NCBI GenBank assembly: GCA_905221605.1
Contig: CAJNDS010002224.1
Span: 652,523-716,522, forward strand
Source: Symbiodinium natans
Lineage: Eukaryota; Sar; Dinophyceae; Suessiales; Symbiodiniaceae
Direction of reading: 5' to 3'
DNA: 64,000 bases
The translations under genes and the position numbers were made by a program. Under the pieces are notes generated by a model that did not search any database, was not told the DNA's origin, and saw nothing but the letters and a program-made list of their open reading frames with translations. Of the stretch, positions 31,325 through 42,026 are shown piece by piece; the first letter of the stretch is position 1; every line of letters begins with the position of its first letter.

Positions 31325-31410
31325 AAAGGGCTGGGGCCTCGTAAATGTCCCAGTCGCACTAGCACTGCCCAATTCTGCGCCCGCATGCGTTGCAGGTTGT
31401 CATTCACTAC
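31325..31410 (-). CDS. Candidate exon
   Basis: The minus strand reads VNDNLQRMRAQNWAVLVRLG then HLRGP, with strong codon appearance. GCGCAG inside it may be the acceptor. It lies in a run of minus-strand exon candidates from 30.0 to 33.0 kb that may be one gene. Confidence 0.45.
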
Positions 31411-31496
31411 CCCTAAATCCTAAACCCTAAACCTGAACCCTAAACCTACTCCTGAACCCTAAATACCCAAAACCCTCAACCCTAAACCGATACACC

Positions 31497-31610
31497 CTGC
31501 ACGTAAGGGCGCGACAAGCACTGCGATGGAGTAGAAGATGATTAGCTTGATGGGGTGGTTGGCCACCTGGATGCTTGAGCATTGTGGAAGGAACCCCTTG
31601 ACCCGAAAGC
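31497..31610 (-). CDS. Candidate exon with membrane helix
   Basis: The minus strand reads RVKGFLPQCSSIQVANHPIK then LIIFYSIAVLVAPL, leaving through TTAC|GTGCAG. The second half is a plausible transmembrane segment. A family F hairpin follows at 31,618-31,738. Confidence 0.48.
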
Positions 31611-31617
31611 CCTAACC

Positions 31618-31738
31618 CGGGCTTACCCAGAGGGTCCATCTGTAGTACCATTATGGAATTAGGTACCCAAAAACCCTATTTAGTATGGTTTTGGGGTACC
31701 TGATTCCATAATCGTACTACAACTGGACCCTCTGGGTT
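31618..31738. mobile_element. Inverted-repeat element, family F
   Basis: Long, nearly perfect arms ACCCAGAGGGTCCA..TTATGGAATTAGGTACCC and their complements surround a short centre. It lies between two minus-strand exon candidates, consistent with an introner. Confidence 0.7.
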
Positions 31739-31758
31739 AGGAGGTTGGAACCTCTACA

Positions 31759-31905
31759 GACATGGCCACATCTGGCTTTGACTTTGTTCAGGGTGTTGCG
31801 AAAGCATCGCTGGCAGAACCCTTGGGCTTTAAGCTTCCACAAGACCTGGCAGGTCGTTCCTGTACGGAAAGCACTCCACTCTCCGGCGTGATCAGCGCCC
31901 AATCC
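31759..31905 (-). CDS. Candidate internal exon, Cys-rich
   Basis: The minus strand reads GEWSAFRTGTTCQVLWKLKA then QGFCQRCFRNTLNKVKARCG and H, leaving through GTCT|GTAGAG just before the family F element. Four Cys might suggest a small zinc site. Not assigned. Confidence 0.5.
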
Positions 31906-32042
31906 TCTCAAACCTATAAGCCCAATACCAGAAGGCCCTACGCGCTAAAGGCCCCAAACCCTAAACCCTAAACCCTAAACCCTAAACCCTAAACCCTAAA
32001 CCCTAAACCCTACACCCCAAACCCTACTGTAAAACCCTGGTG

Positions 32043-32115
32043 TCACGGTTTCACAGACAAGGGTTTCCGACGAAGATAGCGCCGGTCTTGCGGGTTGAAG
32101 TTCAGGGCCGACATC
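32043..32115 (-). CDS. Candidate exon ending in TGA or donor
   Basis: The minus strand reads VMSALNFNPQDRRYLRRKPL then SVKP, followed by TGA, or by a donor AACC|GTGACA. An ATG is present but an upstream border is unclear. Confidence 0.45.
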
Positions 32116-32119
32116 ACTG

Positions 32120-32274
32120 TTGCTACTATTTGCTTGAGAAGCCCCCCCCCCTTCCACAAAAGAAGGAACATGTTCTTCCTTATAAGGGCAAGATAGGGAC
32201 TAGTATCTTGCATTTGGAAGCATCGTCTTCCTTACAAGGGCAAGATGGGGACTAGTGTCTTTGCTCTTTGTTTG

Positions 32275-32309
<35 letters not shown>

Positions 32310-32312
32310 CTG

Positions 32313-32343
<31 letters not shown>

Positions 32344-32370
32344 TTGGGGGGGGGGGGTCTTAAGCAAATG
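32120..32370. mobile_element. Hairpin element with AT, GT and poly-T/G core
   Basis: GCTACTATTTGCTTGAGAAG plus poly-C at the left and poly-G plus CTTAAGCAAATGGTAGG at the right form inverted ends. The interior holds ATATAT, GTGTGT and T19. A similar pair lies at 43,545-43,630. Confidence 0.55.
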
Positions 32371-32409
32371 GTAGGTTCGGAGCCATCTGACTCGAAACTC
32401 AAGAAACAC

Positions 32410-32495
32410 GAAACCTCATTGATTCCCCCCGCCTGCCGGCAGTAGGGAAGAAGGACTTTCGCAAGCAGCGAATCTGGGGCAGGTCGCCACTTGAA
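32410..32495 (-). CDS. Candidate exon
   Basis: The minus strand reads EPEAFSSGDLPQIRCLRKSF then FPTAGRRGES. CCGAAG is a possible acceptor. Protein-like, no family. Confidence 0.42.
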
Positions 32496-32965
32496 AAGGC
32501 TTCGGGTTCTAAGGTTTAGGGTTTAGGGTTTCGGGTTTCGAGGGTGTAGTGTTTAGGATGTTTTAGGACTAAGCTGTCCATATGGGAGTTTACGATAATA
32601 AGGGAACCCGAAGATATCCCAAAAGAAGAGGGTCCTCTGATAACAAGGGCCCCCAAAAGGTCCCCGCCCCTCATTTCGGAAAGTGCCCACATCGCAGCAG
32701 GCAGAGGTTCTGACATTCCCTAAACCCTAAACCCTAAACTCTAAACTCAAAACCCTAAACCCTAAACCCTAAACCCGAACCGTCAAACCAACAAGCGCTG
32801 CACCCTACACTCAGGACTGACTGCCATGGTGCCAGCGGAAGGTTGAGTAGGTTTGGAGAAGAGGGTTTAGGGTGTAGAGTAGAGGGTTTGTTTAGGGTCT
32901 AGGCTTAGGGTTTAGGGTTTAGGGTTTAGGCTTAGGGTTTAGGGTTTAGGGTTCAGCGTTGTGCT

Positions 32966-33025
32966 CAGAATCTTACAAAAGCCCCCAGATCGGATGAACA
33001 ATGGGTCATCACTTTGGGGGGGCCC
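32966..33025 (-). CDS. Candidate internal exon with GTAAGA donor
   Basis: The minus strand reads GPPKVMTHCSSDLGAF and leaves through TTT|GTAAGA. The strong donor supports the strand. The acceptor is GGTTGGAAG. Confidence 0.45.
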
Positions 33026-33204
33026 CTTCCAACCGCCAGAACTAAAGCCTAAACCCTAAATCCTACATCCTAAATCCTAAACCCTAAACACTAAACCCTA
33101 CATCTTGAACAGTAAGCCGGTTCACTGGAGCCCTTTACAGACTTTGTGGGTTAAAATTAGGCTTTGGGGTTTAGGGGGGGCTTCGGGTTTACATTTAGGG
33201 CTTA

Positions 33205-33345
33205 GCAGCCTGCACATCTTTTCCTTCCTGGTGCATGTCTCAGCAGAGCGGCCGTGTTAGAGGACCAGCTGGCATCCGAGGAAACGCCCCATCAAGAGAG
33301 CATGTTGAAATCCGCCTCATCATAAAGACCTTTCGCTACCTAAAC
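33205..33345 (+). CDS. Candidate exon, strand uncertain
   Basis: Plus strand: CATGTCTCAG acceptor, then QSGRVRGPAGIRGNAPSREH and VEIRLIIKTFRYLNYK. The minus strand also offers VAKGLYDEADFNMLS and, beyond a stop, DASWSSNTAALLRHAPGRKR. Neither has two good borders. Confidence 0.3.
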
Positions 33346-34094
33346 TATAAGGAACCCCTAAACCCTAAACCAAAAACCCGAAACTACAAGGAAGATACCC
33401 TAAACGAGACACCAAGAAAGCCCAAACCTAAACCCAAGGACGTTCGATCACAGAAGAGGACCCACACCCCCAAAACCCTAAATTATCTAATGTAGGGTTT
33501 AGGGTGTTGGGTGTAGAGTTTAGGGATAGTAGTTCCTTATGGTCCCTATATACCTATACCATAATAACTCCCCCCCCCCCCCCCCGCAACAAAACAAAAG
33601 AACGACTCGAATTTTTCCGGCCCCTAATATTACTCTCAAACCCTGACGCAGTATCAAGCAAGCTGGAGGATCGAAGGTCAGTTTAGGGGTTGGAGGGTCT
33701 AAACCCTAAACCTGAAAACCCTAAAACTCCAAAACCCGAAAAGTCCTAGAGCCCTAAAAGCCTAAACCTTGAACCCTAAACCCCAAACCCGAAGCCCTAA
33801 ACTCTTGAACCCAAAGCCTCGACTCCTGGATTCACATCGCGTGAGAAGAGGGCGCCCCTTGTGTTTGACTACATGAGTTTCAAGGGATTTAGGGTGTAGG
33901 GTTTAGGGTTTTAGGGTGAGTCGCACTAGCCTGACGATGTACCCCGAAGAGGTTCCCTTTACATACCCTAAACCGTAAACCCTAAACCCTAAACCCTAAC
34001 TCCGAATATGGCCCTTAGCTTCCCTTAGAGGATCCTGAACCAAGGGTCCCCAAACCCAAGGGTACACCGTAATTAGGGGTGCAAGGGTAGAGTC

Positions 34095-34176
34095 TTATGA
34101 GAGTTGAGGAGCGGTTGAATGGCCTTCAGAAGGAACAAAGGCACTAATTGCTGGGCATCCTCGGCAGGTCTTCTGA
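34095..34176 (-). CDS. Candidate exon
   Basis: TTCAG acceptor (minus), then RPAEDAQQLVPLFLLKAIQP and LLNSHKT, a helical hydrophobic stretch. The plus strand has a shorter open piece. No family. Confidence 0.42.
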
Positions 34177-34486
34177 ACCAAACCCTAAACCCTAAACCCT
34201 AAACCCTAAACCCTAAACCCTAAACCCTAAACCCTAAACCCTAAACCCTAAACCCTAAACCTAAACCCTAAACCCGAATCCGCTTGCGACAGGAACCCAA
34301 ATCGTTGTTCGGGTGAAGAGCTGCCTTTATGACACTAACCCCACCTACAAAACTTTGGGGGCCCTTGAACTCCAAACCCCAAACCATGAACCATATACCT
34401 TTTTCAACCCCAGCCCCTAAACCAGTAGACCTCAAACCGCTCCGCAGGCGTCATCTCGGTCTGCACCGGTCACTTGCTGTTCACAG

Positions 34487-34622
34487 GTTCAGCCTCAAGT
34501 GTGGCCCAAGCAGGGGTCTTGGTAAGTAGGGTTTGGGGTTTGGGGTTTAACTTCGTGGCTTAGTTCAGGTGGTGGAGCTTGGTTATCGGGACCTCTGACG
34601 GCAGCTTCCAGACGCAACGCAA
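34487..34622 (+). CDS. Candidate plus-strand exon pair with textbook borders
   Basis: TTGCTGTTCACAG opens 34,487 and TTG|GTAAGT closes it. The next exon opens after GGCTTAGTTCAG and closes AG|GTATAC. In the frame that joins through TG|G they read VQPQVWPKQGSW and WWSLVIGTSDGSFQTQRNR. The minus strand carries protein-like sequence too (TKTPAWATLEAEPVNSK, TGA, PVQTEMTPAERFEVYW). The two readings cannot both be right. Confidence 0.38.
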
Positions 34623-34769
34623 CAGGTATACCCTAAACCTTAAACCCTAGAAGCCCTGAATTCCAAAACGGCAAGGCAGCTCCAAAAATCGAAAAGCCTG
34701 CTGTCCTCAATCACTTTTGAGAACCGAAACCCTGGACCCTAAACCACTGCCTCAAGCCCATCCTTCAAC

Positions 34770-34872
34770 TCGCAGCAAGCAGCCTCGTGGCGTTTGGCTG
34801 TCTGGTCTCGTTCATGACGTCCCTGTTGGCCCCAGGAGTCAGCCGCCCAGGCTCAAGAAAGTACCTGGGGGA
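34770..34872 (-). CDS. Candidate internal exon
   Basis: The polypyrimidine acceptor CGTTTCTTCCCCCAG (minus) opens YFLEPGRLTPGANRDVMNET and RQPNATRLLA, leaving through GCGA|GTTGAA. Confidence 0.45.
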
Positions 34873-34974
34873 AGAAACGCTGAGCTGAGGGTTCAGGTCT
34901 TTTGCATTTAGGGGCTCGCAAAAGGCTTCAGGTTTCTTTGGGGTTCCTCCCCCTCCCACCTGCGCTCAAATACC

Positions 34975-35400
34975 ACTTTGAAACTAGGGTTTAGGGTTTA
35001 GGGTTTAGGGTTTAGGGTTTAGGGTTTAGGCCCCTACACCCTGGACGCCACTTGTGTGTGGAACTAAGTTATTGAAGCCTCCGCCTATTACAGCATGGCC
35101 ACTGAAAACCTAGGGTACCCTCCAAGGGGCATGCAGAGTTGAAGGTTTAAGGCTGTTTAGGGCTTAGGGTTGTGGGGACATGCTTCTGTCGGGGGTTTAG
35201 AGGTCAGCATTCAGAGTTTTGGTTTGGAGGAGCAGCCAAAATCAACAAAACACCCCAGCTCAAACAACTTAACCGCCTTTCCCTGAAGTTCAGGATTTCT
35301 AGTTCATGGTTGGGAGAATCTTAAAAGTTTGTTGTTTATTCCTTATAGGGTTTAAGCACCCTTGAAAAATGTAAAATGGTACCCAACTATGACAAAGGTT
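34975..35400. other. Repeats and unassigned sequence
   Basis: A TTTAGGG array lies at 34,985-35,030. Between 35,040 and 35,400 there are short open pieces and AT-richer sequence, including a plus-strand CGCCTATTACAG followed by MATENLGYPPRGMQS and TGA. Not strong enough for a gene. Confidence 0.35.
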
Positions 35401-35404
35401 TAGG

Positions 35405-35482
35405 GTTGGAGTGTTTTCGGACCCAAGCTGTCAACCAGAACTTCCAGTTCTGAAGCCATCAAGTCTGCCTGTGCTGCACACC
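35405..35482 (-). CDS. Candidate exon, acidic helix
   Basis: GGTGTGCAG acceptor (minus), then QADLMASELEVLVDSLGPKT. Amphipathic and clearly protein-like. The donor is lost in telomere-type sequence. Confidence 0.48.
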
Positions 35483-35632
35483 CGCAAAGCCCCAAACCCC
35501 AAACCCCAAACCCCAAACCCCAAACCCTAAACCCTAAACCCTAAACCCTAAACCCTAAACCCTAAACCTTAAACCCTAAACCCTAAACCCTAAACCCTAC
35601 CTGCCGGGGGTATCGGGATTTAAACTTGGGAT

Positions 35633-35735
35633 GTTCCCACTTATACTAACAGTGCTTCATAGGGATGATCATAATACGAGAATACCCATTAAGGACTGTT
35701 TGTATCAGGGGGAACATCCCAACTTTAAACCCTAA
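35633..35735. mobile_element. Introner-like element, family A
   Basis: TTGGGATGTTCCC..AACAGT at the left and the complementary GGGGGAACATCCCAA at the right. It is flanked by TTTAAAC on the left and CTTTAAAC on the right, a possible 7-bp target duplication. Confidence 0.7.
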
Positions 35736-36105
35736 CTGACAGGTTTGGGTTCGGCTAGGCCAATGTGCACGCCAAGTCTCCGTAAGAAGTAAGTCTACCG
35801 AACTTGTAATCACGCCCTACTAGTTCCTTCTGAGTGAAGAATTCCTTAATGCCCTGCCTAAACCCTACTTGCTAGTTCTTAGGGAAAATCGGGATTGGGG
35901 CACCTTGTGTTCCACTGTCTGAACACCTCAACCCTAAACCCTGAACCCGAAACCCTAAACCCTGAACCCTAAACCCCAAACCTTAAACAAATTCTGAGCA
36001 CTTTGAGGCGTGGTGTGGGGATCCTACTCCCGAAGTTCCCTACGAAGAGCCCGAAAGCTTATTAGCGGCCAACCCTAAACCCTGATCCCTAAACCCTAAA
36101 CCCTA

Positions 36106-36232
36106 AACCCTAGACCCTAAACCCTGAACCCTGAACCCTGAACCCTGAACCCTGAACCCTGAACCCTAAACCCTGAACCCTGAACCCTGAACCCTAAACC
36201 CTAAACCCTAAACCCTAAACCCTAAACCCAAG
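36106..36232 (-). repeat. Mixed TTCAGGG/TTTAGGG array
   Basis: Alternating GAACCCT and AAACCCT units, runs of one variant side by side, indicating local homogenisation. Flanking unique pieces read on the plus strand as HFEAWCGDPTPEVPYEEPES (35,990-36,060) and LTLVQQSALRDFSKQLEGPP (36,240-36,310), without clear borders. Confidence 0.8.
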
Positions 36233-36564
36233 ACTGTCCCCACCTCACGCTGGTACAGCAGTCGGCCCTGCGAGATTTTTCAAAGCAACTTGAGGGGCCC
36301 CCCTACACTGGGCTTCGGGTTTAGGGTTTCGGGGTTTAGGTTTTAGGGTTTAGGGTTTAATGATGCTTGGTGTTGAGGGCTTTGGGGCTTAGGGTTTAGG
36401 GTCTATATAGGGTTTAGTGTCTAAAGGTTTACGGGTAAGGGCTTGGGGTTTGGGGTTTCGGGTTCATGGTTCTGGGAATTGTGGCTTGGGTTAGAAAGGG
36501 CCGAAGAATTACAATCGAGTCTTAAGGTTTAGGGCTGGGCAGTTAGGATTTAATTAGGCTTGAG

Positions 36565-36746
36565 GCTTTAGGGTTTACCCTACACCCAAAACCCAACGAA
36601 AATCGAACCCGGCTGCTCTTAGATCGACGCAGACAACAGCAAGAAAATGAGCCAACCAAGAACTCTACCTTCAAAGCCCCAGCTCGAAATCCCAGCAAGC
36701 TGTTTATGTTCCAGGATAGGCTCCTCTCCCCCAAAGGGTTGAGGGT
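36565..36746 (+). CDS. Candidate plus-strand exon
   Basis: Open for about 55 codons: LHPKPNENRTRLLLDRRRQQ, then QENEPTKNSTFKAPARNPSK and LFMFQDRLLSPKG, reaching TAG in the next telomere unit. Gln/Asn/Lys-rich and protein-like. The minus frame is Ser/Cys/Phe-rich and reads as the shadow. Borders unclear. Confidence 0.42.
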
Positions 36747-36989
36747 TTAGGGTTTAGGGTATAGGGTTTGGGGTATAGGGTTTAGGGTTTAGGGTTTGGG
36801 TTTAGGCTTTAAGATTTAGGGAACGCAACTTGAAAGCCCGATCCCCCGAAGGAAACAAAAGCGGATTTGGCCAAGAAGCGTATTCGGGCGCCAAGAACAC
36901 CTGAAAATCCCCAGAATCCTCTGAGCCCAGAACACACCCTACTGTAAACCCTAAACCCTAAACCCTATAAACCCGAAACCCTACACCCC

Positions 36990-37085
36990 CTAAAGGCTCC
37001 GAAGAGCCTCGCCGGGCTCTGCTTCGCCCAACCCGCCGCGGGCGGCCGGATTGAGGATGGTCGCCAGGGTCTGGGCAAACCGCTT
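36990..37085 (-). CDS. Candidate exon
   Basis: The minus strand reads KRFAQTLATILNPAARGGLG then EAEPGEALRSL, GC-rich with strong codon bias. Telomere-type arrays lie on both sides. Confidence 0.42.
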   Translation of the reverse strand, partial: KRFAQTLATILNPAARGGLGEAEPGEALRSL

Positions 37086-37431
37086 CAAACCCTAAACCCT
37101 AAACCCTAAACATCCCTAAGCCCTAAACCCTGAACCCTAAACCCTAAACACTAAGCCCTAAACCCTAAACCCTAAACCCTAACCCCTACTAAACCTTCAA
37201 CCCTAAACCCTAAATCCCACTGATTGCTGATTTTGCTTAGGGTTTGGAGAGCCTCCAGGGGGCTTGGGGTCTGTAGGGTTGAGGGAGCCCAGGGCTCCTG
37301 AGTCTTGAGAGTATGCAATGTAAAGGCCCTAAACCCTAAACCCTAAACCCTAAACCCTAAACATCCCTAAGCCCTAAACCCTAAACCCTAAACCCTAAAC
37401 CCTAAACCCTAAACCCTAAACCCTACTTTAC

Positions 37432-37540
37432 CCTACGCAGAGGGCGGGGAACTGTGACAAGCAAAGCCACAAGGCCCTTCCACGCAGGCTCGCCGTCTGG
37501 GAGTGGATTCTGCTGTGCAATGCCCAAGTCCTCTTCTAGG
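37432..37540 (-). CDS. Candidate exon, strand uncertain
   Basis: CCCTAG acceptor (minus), then EEDLGIAQQNPLPDGEPAWK and GLVALLVTVPRPLR. The plus strand also reads well (HKALPRRLAVWEWILLCNAQ). Confidence 0.4.
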
Positions 37541-37745
37541 GTTTATATAGGGTTTGGGGTTTAGGGTTTAGGGTTTAGGGGAATCAGGCCCTACTCCGGG
37601 TCCTTTTTTAGTGCTCTAGGAAGTTGGGGGCTTAAGGTTTAAGGCCCCCTTGAAGTCCGTTTACAGGGTTTAGGGTTTAGGGTTTAGGGTTTAGGGTTTG
37701 GGGTTTGGGGTTTAGGGTTTTGCAGTGTGAGGCTTCTCAACCCTT

Positions 37746-37841
37746 TCATGTGATTTCTTCAGGGGTCGCACGCGAGTTAATGTATCGAGTGCCAAAATCA
37801 ACCATGCGGATAAGTTTCATTTTCTTGCCACAGCTCTCGAA
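37746..37841 (-). CDS. Terminal exon with TGA stop
   Basis: GATATCTAG acceptor (minus), then FESCGKKMKLIRMVDFGTRY and INSRATPEEIT, stop TGA. It is exactly 32 codons including the stop. Well-formed protein sequence. Family not recognised. Confidence 0.55.
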   Translation of the reverse strand, partial: FESCGKKMKLIRMVDFGTRYINSRATPEEIT

Positions 37842-38039
37842 CTAGATATCCCCAATTGTAGTTCCTGTTGCTATTGACCGATCTTTACATGAAGACGCAG
37901 TTAACATGGTTAATGATTCGTCAACAAAGGGCTTTGCAATGCGGGGTTTCAGGAATTAGGGTTTAGGGTTAAGCTGTCGAGGTCCTGGCAGCAGATCTAA
38001 ACACTGCGAAAGTCAGGAACCGAACAGCGAACCGGAAAC

Positions 38040-38545
38040 GACGGAACTGGGGGGGGGGGGGGGGGTGGAAGGACCCACCGAACCGAAACCAAACCAAACG
38101 ACCTAAACATTCCTGAAACACGACAGAGAGCCCCATTCAACCCTAAGCCCTGTAAATCCTAAGGAGCTGCCCTACACTTTCCAAAAATCCCAAGCCTACA
38201 TTTTGGGAGACAAAAACCCTGTATAGGATTCTTAGGTAACCTACAAAACGGGAGCTTAGCGGGTCTTAAGGTACCCTAGAATTCACCCTAAACCCTAAAC
38301 CCTAAACCCTAAATAACGTATAAACCCCCGACTTCCCCCAGACTCCTGCACTCCAACCGGCCGCGTTCGAACCTGACAGGGGTTTTTGCTCGCAGAATTT
38401 GGGTTTAGGGTTTAGGGTTTAGGGTTTAGGGTTTAGGTTTAGGGTTTAGGGTTTAGGGTTTAGGGTTTAGAGTTTTAGAGGAGTCCGAGTTTAAGGGTGC
38501 GAAGCATCTAAACTTGTGGGTTCAAGGTTTGGGGTTTAGTGTGTG

Positions 38546-38576
<31 letters not shown>

Positions 38577-38660
38577 TTCTATACCAACTGTAGTCACAGG
38601 GGCTCATGAAACTAAGCTTTCATACTTACAACCCACTTCAGCGTGCCTATAACTCCACCC
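38040..38660. other. Poly-G tracts, hairpin and repeats
   Basis: Poly-G at 38,050-38,067 and 38,547-38,575, a TTTAGGG array at 38,398-38,470, a GGATTCTTAGGTAACCTACA element near 38,225 related to 31,020-31,060, and a weak exon candidate at 38,320-38,400 (minus KFCEQKPLSGSNAAGWSAGV). Confidence 0.5.
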
Positions 38661-39050
38661 CCGCACCCATTAAACCCTAAGCTCTAAACCCTAGAACCGA
38701 AGCTTTCGCATTTATCACGCAATCGTTCAGGGGTTAAGGTTTAAGCTTATAGCTCCTGTAAACCCGAAACCCTGGCCCTAAACCCTCCCTATGGGTTGAG
38801 ATTTGGACCCAAGCACCCTATAAGCTCTGTTTAGGGCTTAGGCCTTAGGGTTTAGGCGTTAACTCTGAGAGCAGTTGCATGGCTTCAAGGGGTTCTGAAG
38901 TACGGGCCCTCCCTGGACCACCGAGCAACCCCCAACCCTGAACCCTAAACATAAAACCCTCAAACCTTTAAACCCTAAAACCCAAACCTTAAAACCCCAA
39001 AAACTTTAAACCCTGAACCAAAACCCTAAACCCTAAACCCTAAACCCCAA

Positions 39051-39138
39051 CTTGGCGCCTCCCAGTCTCTCTCCCGGCGGAAACGTTTCAGAAAGCCGCC
39101 GATGAGCCGCGGCTCACGCAGCGCCGCCGTCATCGGAA
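39051..39138 (-). CDS. Candidate exon
   Basis: CCGTAG acceptor (minus), then FPMTAALREPRLIGGFLKRF and RRERDWEAP. Arg-rich helix. The donor is unclear. Confidence 0.48.
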
Positions 39139-39159
39139 ACCTACGGGCTTAGGGTATAG

Positions 39160-39420
39160 GGTTTAGGGTTTGTTTAGGTTAGGGTTTAGGGTTTAGGGTT
39201 TAGGGTTTAGGGTTTAGGGTTTAGGGTTTAGGGTTTAGGGTTTAGGTTTTAGGGTTTAGGGTTTAGGGTTTAGGGTTTAGGGTTTCGGGTTTGGGGTTTA
39301 GGGTTTAAGGTTTTTTGGTTTAGGGTTTAGGGTTTAGGGTTAGGGTTGGGGTTTATAGGGGTTAGGGTTTTATAGGGGTTAGGGCTTCGGGTTGAAGGCT
39401 TAGGGCTTGGGAATCAGCAA
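39160..39420 (+). repeat. Long TTTAGGG array
   Basis: About thirty TTTAGGG units with few changes, followed by degenerate units. AT microsatellites follow at 39,478-39,540. Confidence 0.9.
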
Positions 39421-39924
39421 GGGGCTAGGGCGGGTGGGGGGCGAGCGGGAGCGTTTAGGGTTCTTGGACTTTCGGGATTATATATATATATATATATGTA
39501 GATGATGATGATGATATGTATATATATATATATATATGGGCTGGGGCTTTAGATTTTGTACAAAGCGGATCCTCAACCGTAAGCCCTAAACCCTATAATC
39601 CCAAAACCGTCTATGAACCCCATAAACCTGAAAAAGGCCTACACATCCCAAGCTCTTGTGCTGGGCCTTCAGGCATTTGAGGTTTGAGGTTTGCCAGCAC
39701 AAGAGTCGCCGAGCCCAGGCCCCGAAGGCAATTGAGGGTAGGGCTGTTTAGGGTTTTGGGCTTATGGGGCTTCGGTTTTCGGGATTCGGGTTAAAAGGTT
39801 CAGGGTTTACGGATCTGATTCGGTCAAGATTTCGGCGTTCGGGTATGTTCTTGAAGGCTCTCTCTGGCAGGACTTCTACGGCAGGGCCATTGCAGCAAAG
39901 TGGTCTCAAAATGGAGTTCTTAAG

Positions 39925-40200
39925 AAGGACATGTCGCCCTACATGCAACCCGACGGCACAGAGCAATGCAAGCGCAAAGAACAAGAGCATGGAGCAATGG
40001 ACGTGCAGTGGCTTGATAAGTCCTGAAGGCCTCCCCCCAAGCACCAGGCGCACAGAGCTAAGAGAAGCTTTGTTCCATCGAAGCTCTATGTTGCCCACCC
40101 CCAACGGACGCCACTCCGCTGTCGCAAGGGTGTTTAAGTCCAAGAAGGCAATCGTGCCCCTGTGCAGCCCAATACCCGGCCCGCGGTCTGTCAGTTAGGA
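39925..40200. repeat. Duplicated segment, copy 1 (no inserts)
   Basis: Aligns with 40,480-40,900. Shared landmarks include CAAGCACCAGG, GCACAGAGCTAAGAG, AAGCTTTG[TC]TCCATCGA and TTGCCCACCCCCA. Both strands of copy 1 are open for over 130 codons (39,748-40,198), but copy 2 does not keep either frame, so coding status is unclear. Confidence 0.7.
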
Positions 40201-40479
40201 ACTCGGGCTATTCTAGCGAGCCTGAACTTCCGAATGGGTGGGACTGATCCCCGAATGACGCAATCAAGATGCGAGCAAGGGTAGGGCAGCAGGTCTTGTT
40301 TAACATTGCCCCGGCAGTTGTATCGCGCAATCGTTCAGTCTCCTACGAATGGAAAAAAAAAACGCCTCAGTCATCATTTCGTGTGAGGTGTTTCGAGATG
40401 TAGAGGTTTGTGAGAACTTCAAGGTATATGGGACGCGTGGAGGACGAGTGATTCGCAGTAATCCCAGCTTCAGACACTC

Positions 40480-40900
40480 TTGGTCTCCTACTTGTACATG
40501 CCAACCTGTCTGACGCGCAGGGCAGCGCATGCACGAAGAACAGCATGGAACCAATGGTCGTGCACTCGCTTGACAAGTTCAGTAGGCCTCCCCTCAAGCA
40601 CCAGGGGCACAGAGCTAAGAGGAGCAAAGCCCTAAACCCTAAACCCTAAACCCTAAATCCTAAACCCTAAACCCTAAAGAAGCTTTGCTCCATCGAGGCC
40701 CTGTGTTGCCCACCCCCAGCGGACGCCGTAGCGCATCCACTCCGCTGGCATACGCTCAGATCCAAAGCGCGTTGGCCGAAAGGGTTTAGGGTTTAGGGTT
40801 TAGGGTTTAGGGTTTAGGGTTTAGGGTTTAGGGTTTAGGGACCGCAGTCCTGCCCCTGTGCGCCCCACACCCGGCCAACGGTCTCCTCATGGGTAGGGCC
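40480..40900. repeat. Duplicated segment, copy 2 (two telomere-type inserts)
   Basis: Same order of landmarks as copy 1, but interrupted by seven AAACCCT-type units at 40,630-40,677 and by eight TTTAGGG units at 40,782-40,838, in opposite orientation. A third + frame, LDKFSRPPLKHQGHRAKRS, is open where copy 1 has a stop. Confidence 0.75.
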
Positions 40901-41359
40901 ACATTGATAATCCGAATGATGCAGCTGAGCTCCCTAAACCCTACACACCCTAAAGACCGTATCAACCCTAGAAACCCTAGAAACACTATAAACCCCATAA
41001 ACCCTTTAAACCCTTTAAACCCTTTAAACCCTAGAAACCCTAGAAACCCCAGAAATCCCGGAAAAAAACCACTAAAAAAAAACGCATAAACTTACAAACC
41101 CTACCAACCCTACAAACCCTATAAACCCTACATACCCGATTATAAAACCCATAAAACCCAAAAAAACCTGAAAAAGACCCAAACAACAGGGCTCATCTCC
41201 TAGGGCCTCAATGAACCGTCGCTCCCTCCCCAAGCTATTGAGCAAGGGACCTTAAGAGAATACTACTACTCCCAAACCCTAAACCCTAAACCCTAAACGC
41301 CTAAACCCTAAACGCCTAAACCCTAAATCCTAAACCCCAAACCCTAAACCCTAAACCCG

Positions 41360-41458
41360 AACTTGACGAAAACAAGCTCCTACCCTCCGAGTGGCTGCCG
41401 CGGCTGCAGCGCCAACGTTGCAGCACAGCCGTTCCTGTGCTGCTGTGCCGTCGCTCCA
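41360..41458 (+). CDS. Candidate exon
   Basis: The plus strand reads ELDENKLLPSEWLPRLQRQR then CSTAVPVLLCRRS. Open beyond both edges, with no certain borders. The minus strand is Ala-rich and weaker. Confidence 0.35.
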
Positions 41459-41825
41459 AACCCCTAAACCCCTAAACCCTAAGCCCTAAACCCTAAACCC
41501 TATAAACCCTAAACCCTAAGCCCTAAACCCTTCCCCCAAGGCTCCAAGGACTCTTATTTAAGAGCATTTGGGCCCCAAAAGGCCTCGTGATTTGAGGTTA
41601 TCTGGGGCTATTTTGAGCCTAAGGGTCACCCGTGGTGCTTGACAGGTCGTCCGGGCATTTTTGGGGCCCGATAACCCTAAACCCTAAACCCTAAACCCTA
41701 AACCCTAAACCCTAAACCCTAAACCCTAAACCCTAAAACCCTAAGCCTGAAACCCGACTTCGGGGGAACTGTACCATGCAGCTCTCCGGCCAGACGAGCG
41801 CAGCAGATGTGGCTCAAACCCACTT

Positions 41826-42026
41826 GGAGGTTCTTGGGCACTTATAACCTTTAGGGTTTAGGGTTTAGGGTTTAGGGTTTAGGGTTCAGGGTTTAGGGTT
41901 TAGGGTTCAGGGTTTAGGGTTTAGGGTTTGAGGTGTTCTAAATCTAGTCATAACCTACTTAGGGAACTTCCGGGGCTTCTAAGTACAGTTATAATTGGGG
42001 ATATAAGTACCCTGAACCTCCAAGCA
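41826..42026. mobile_element. Introner-like element, family C, with telomere-type insert
   Basis: Arms CTTGGAGGTTC..GGGCACTTATAA and TTATAAGTACCCTGAACCTCCAAG. About twelve TTTAGGG units sit inside, at a position where the copies at 42,882-43,004 and 57,747-57,862 have unique sequence. The plus-strand segment before it reads MQLSGQTSAADVAQTHLE. Confidence 0.7.

Noticed and set aside
39748-40198. A 131-144-codon gene on either strand in copy 1
   Set aside because: Neither frame is kept in the duplicated copy at 40,480-40,900, and no family resemblance was seen; coding status left open.
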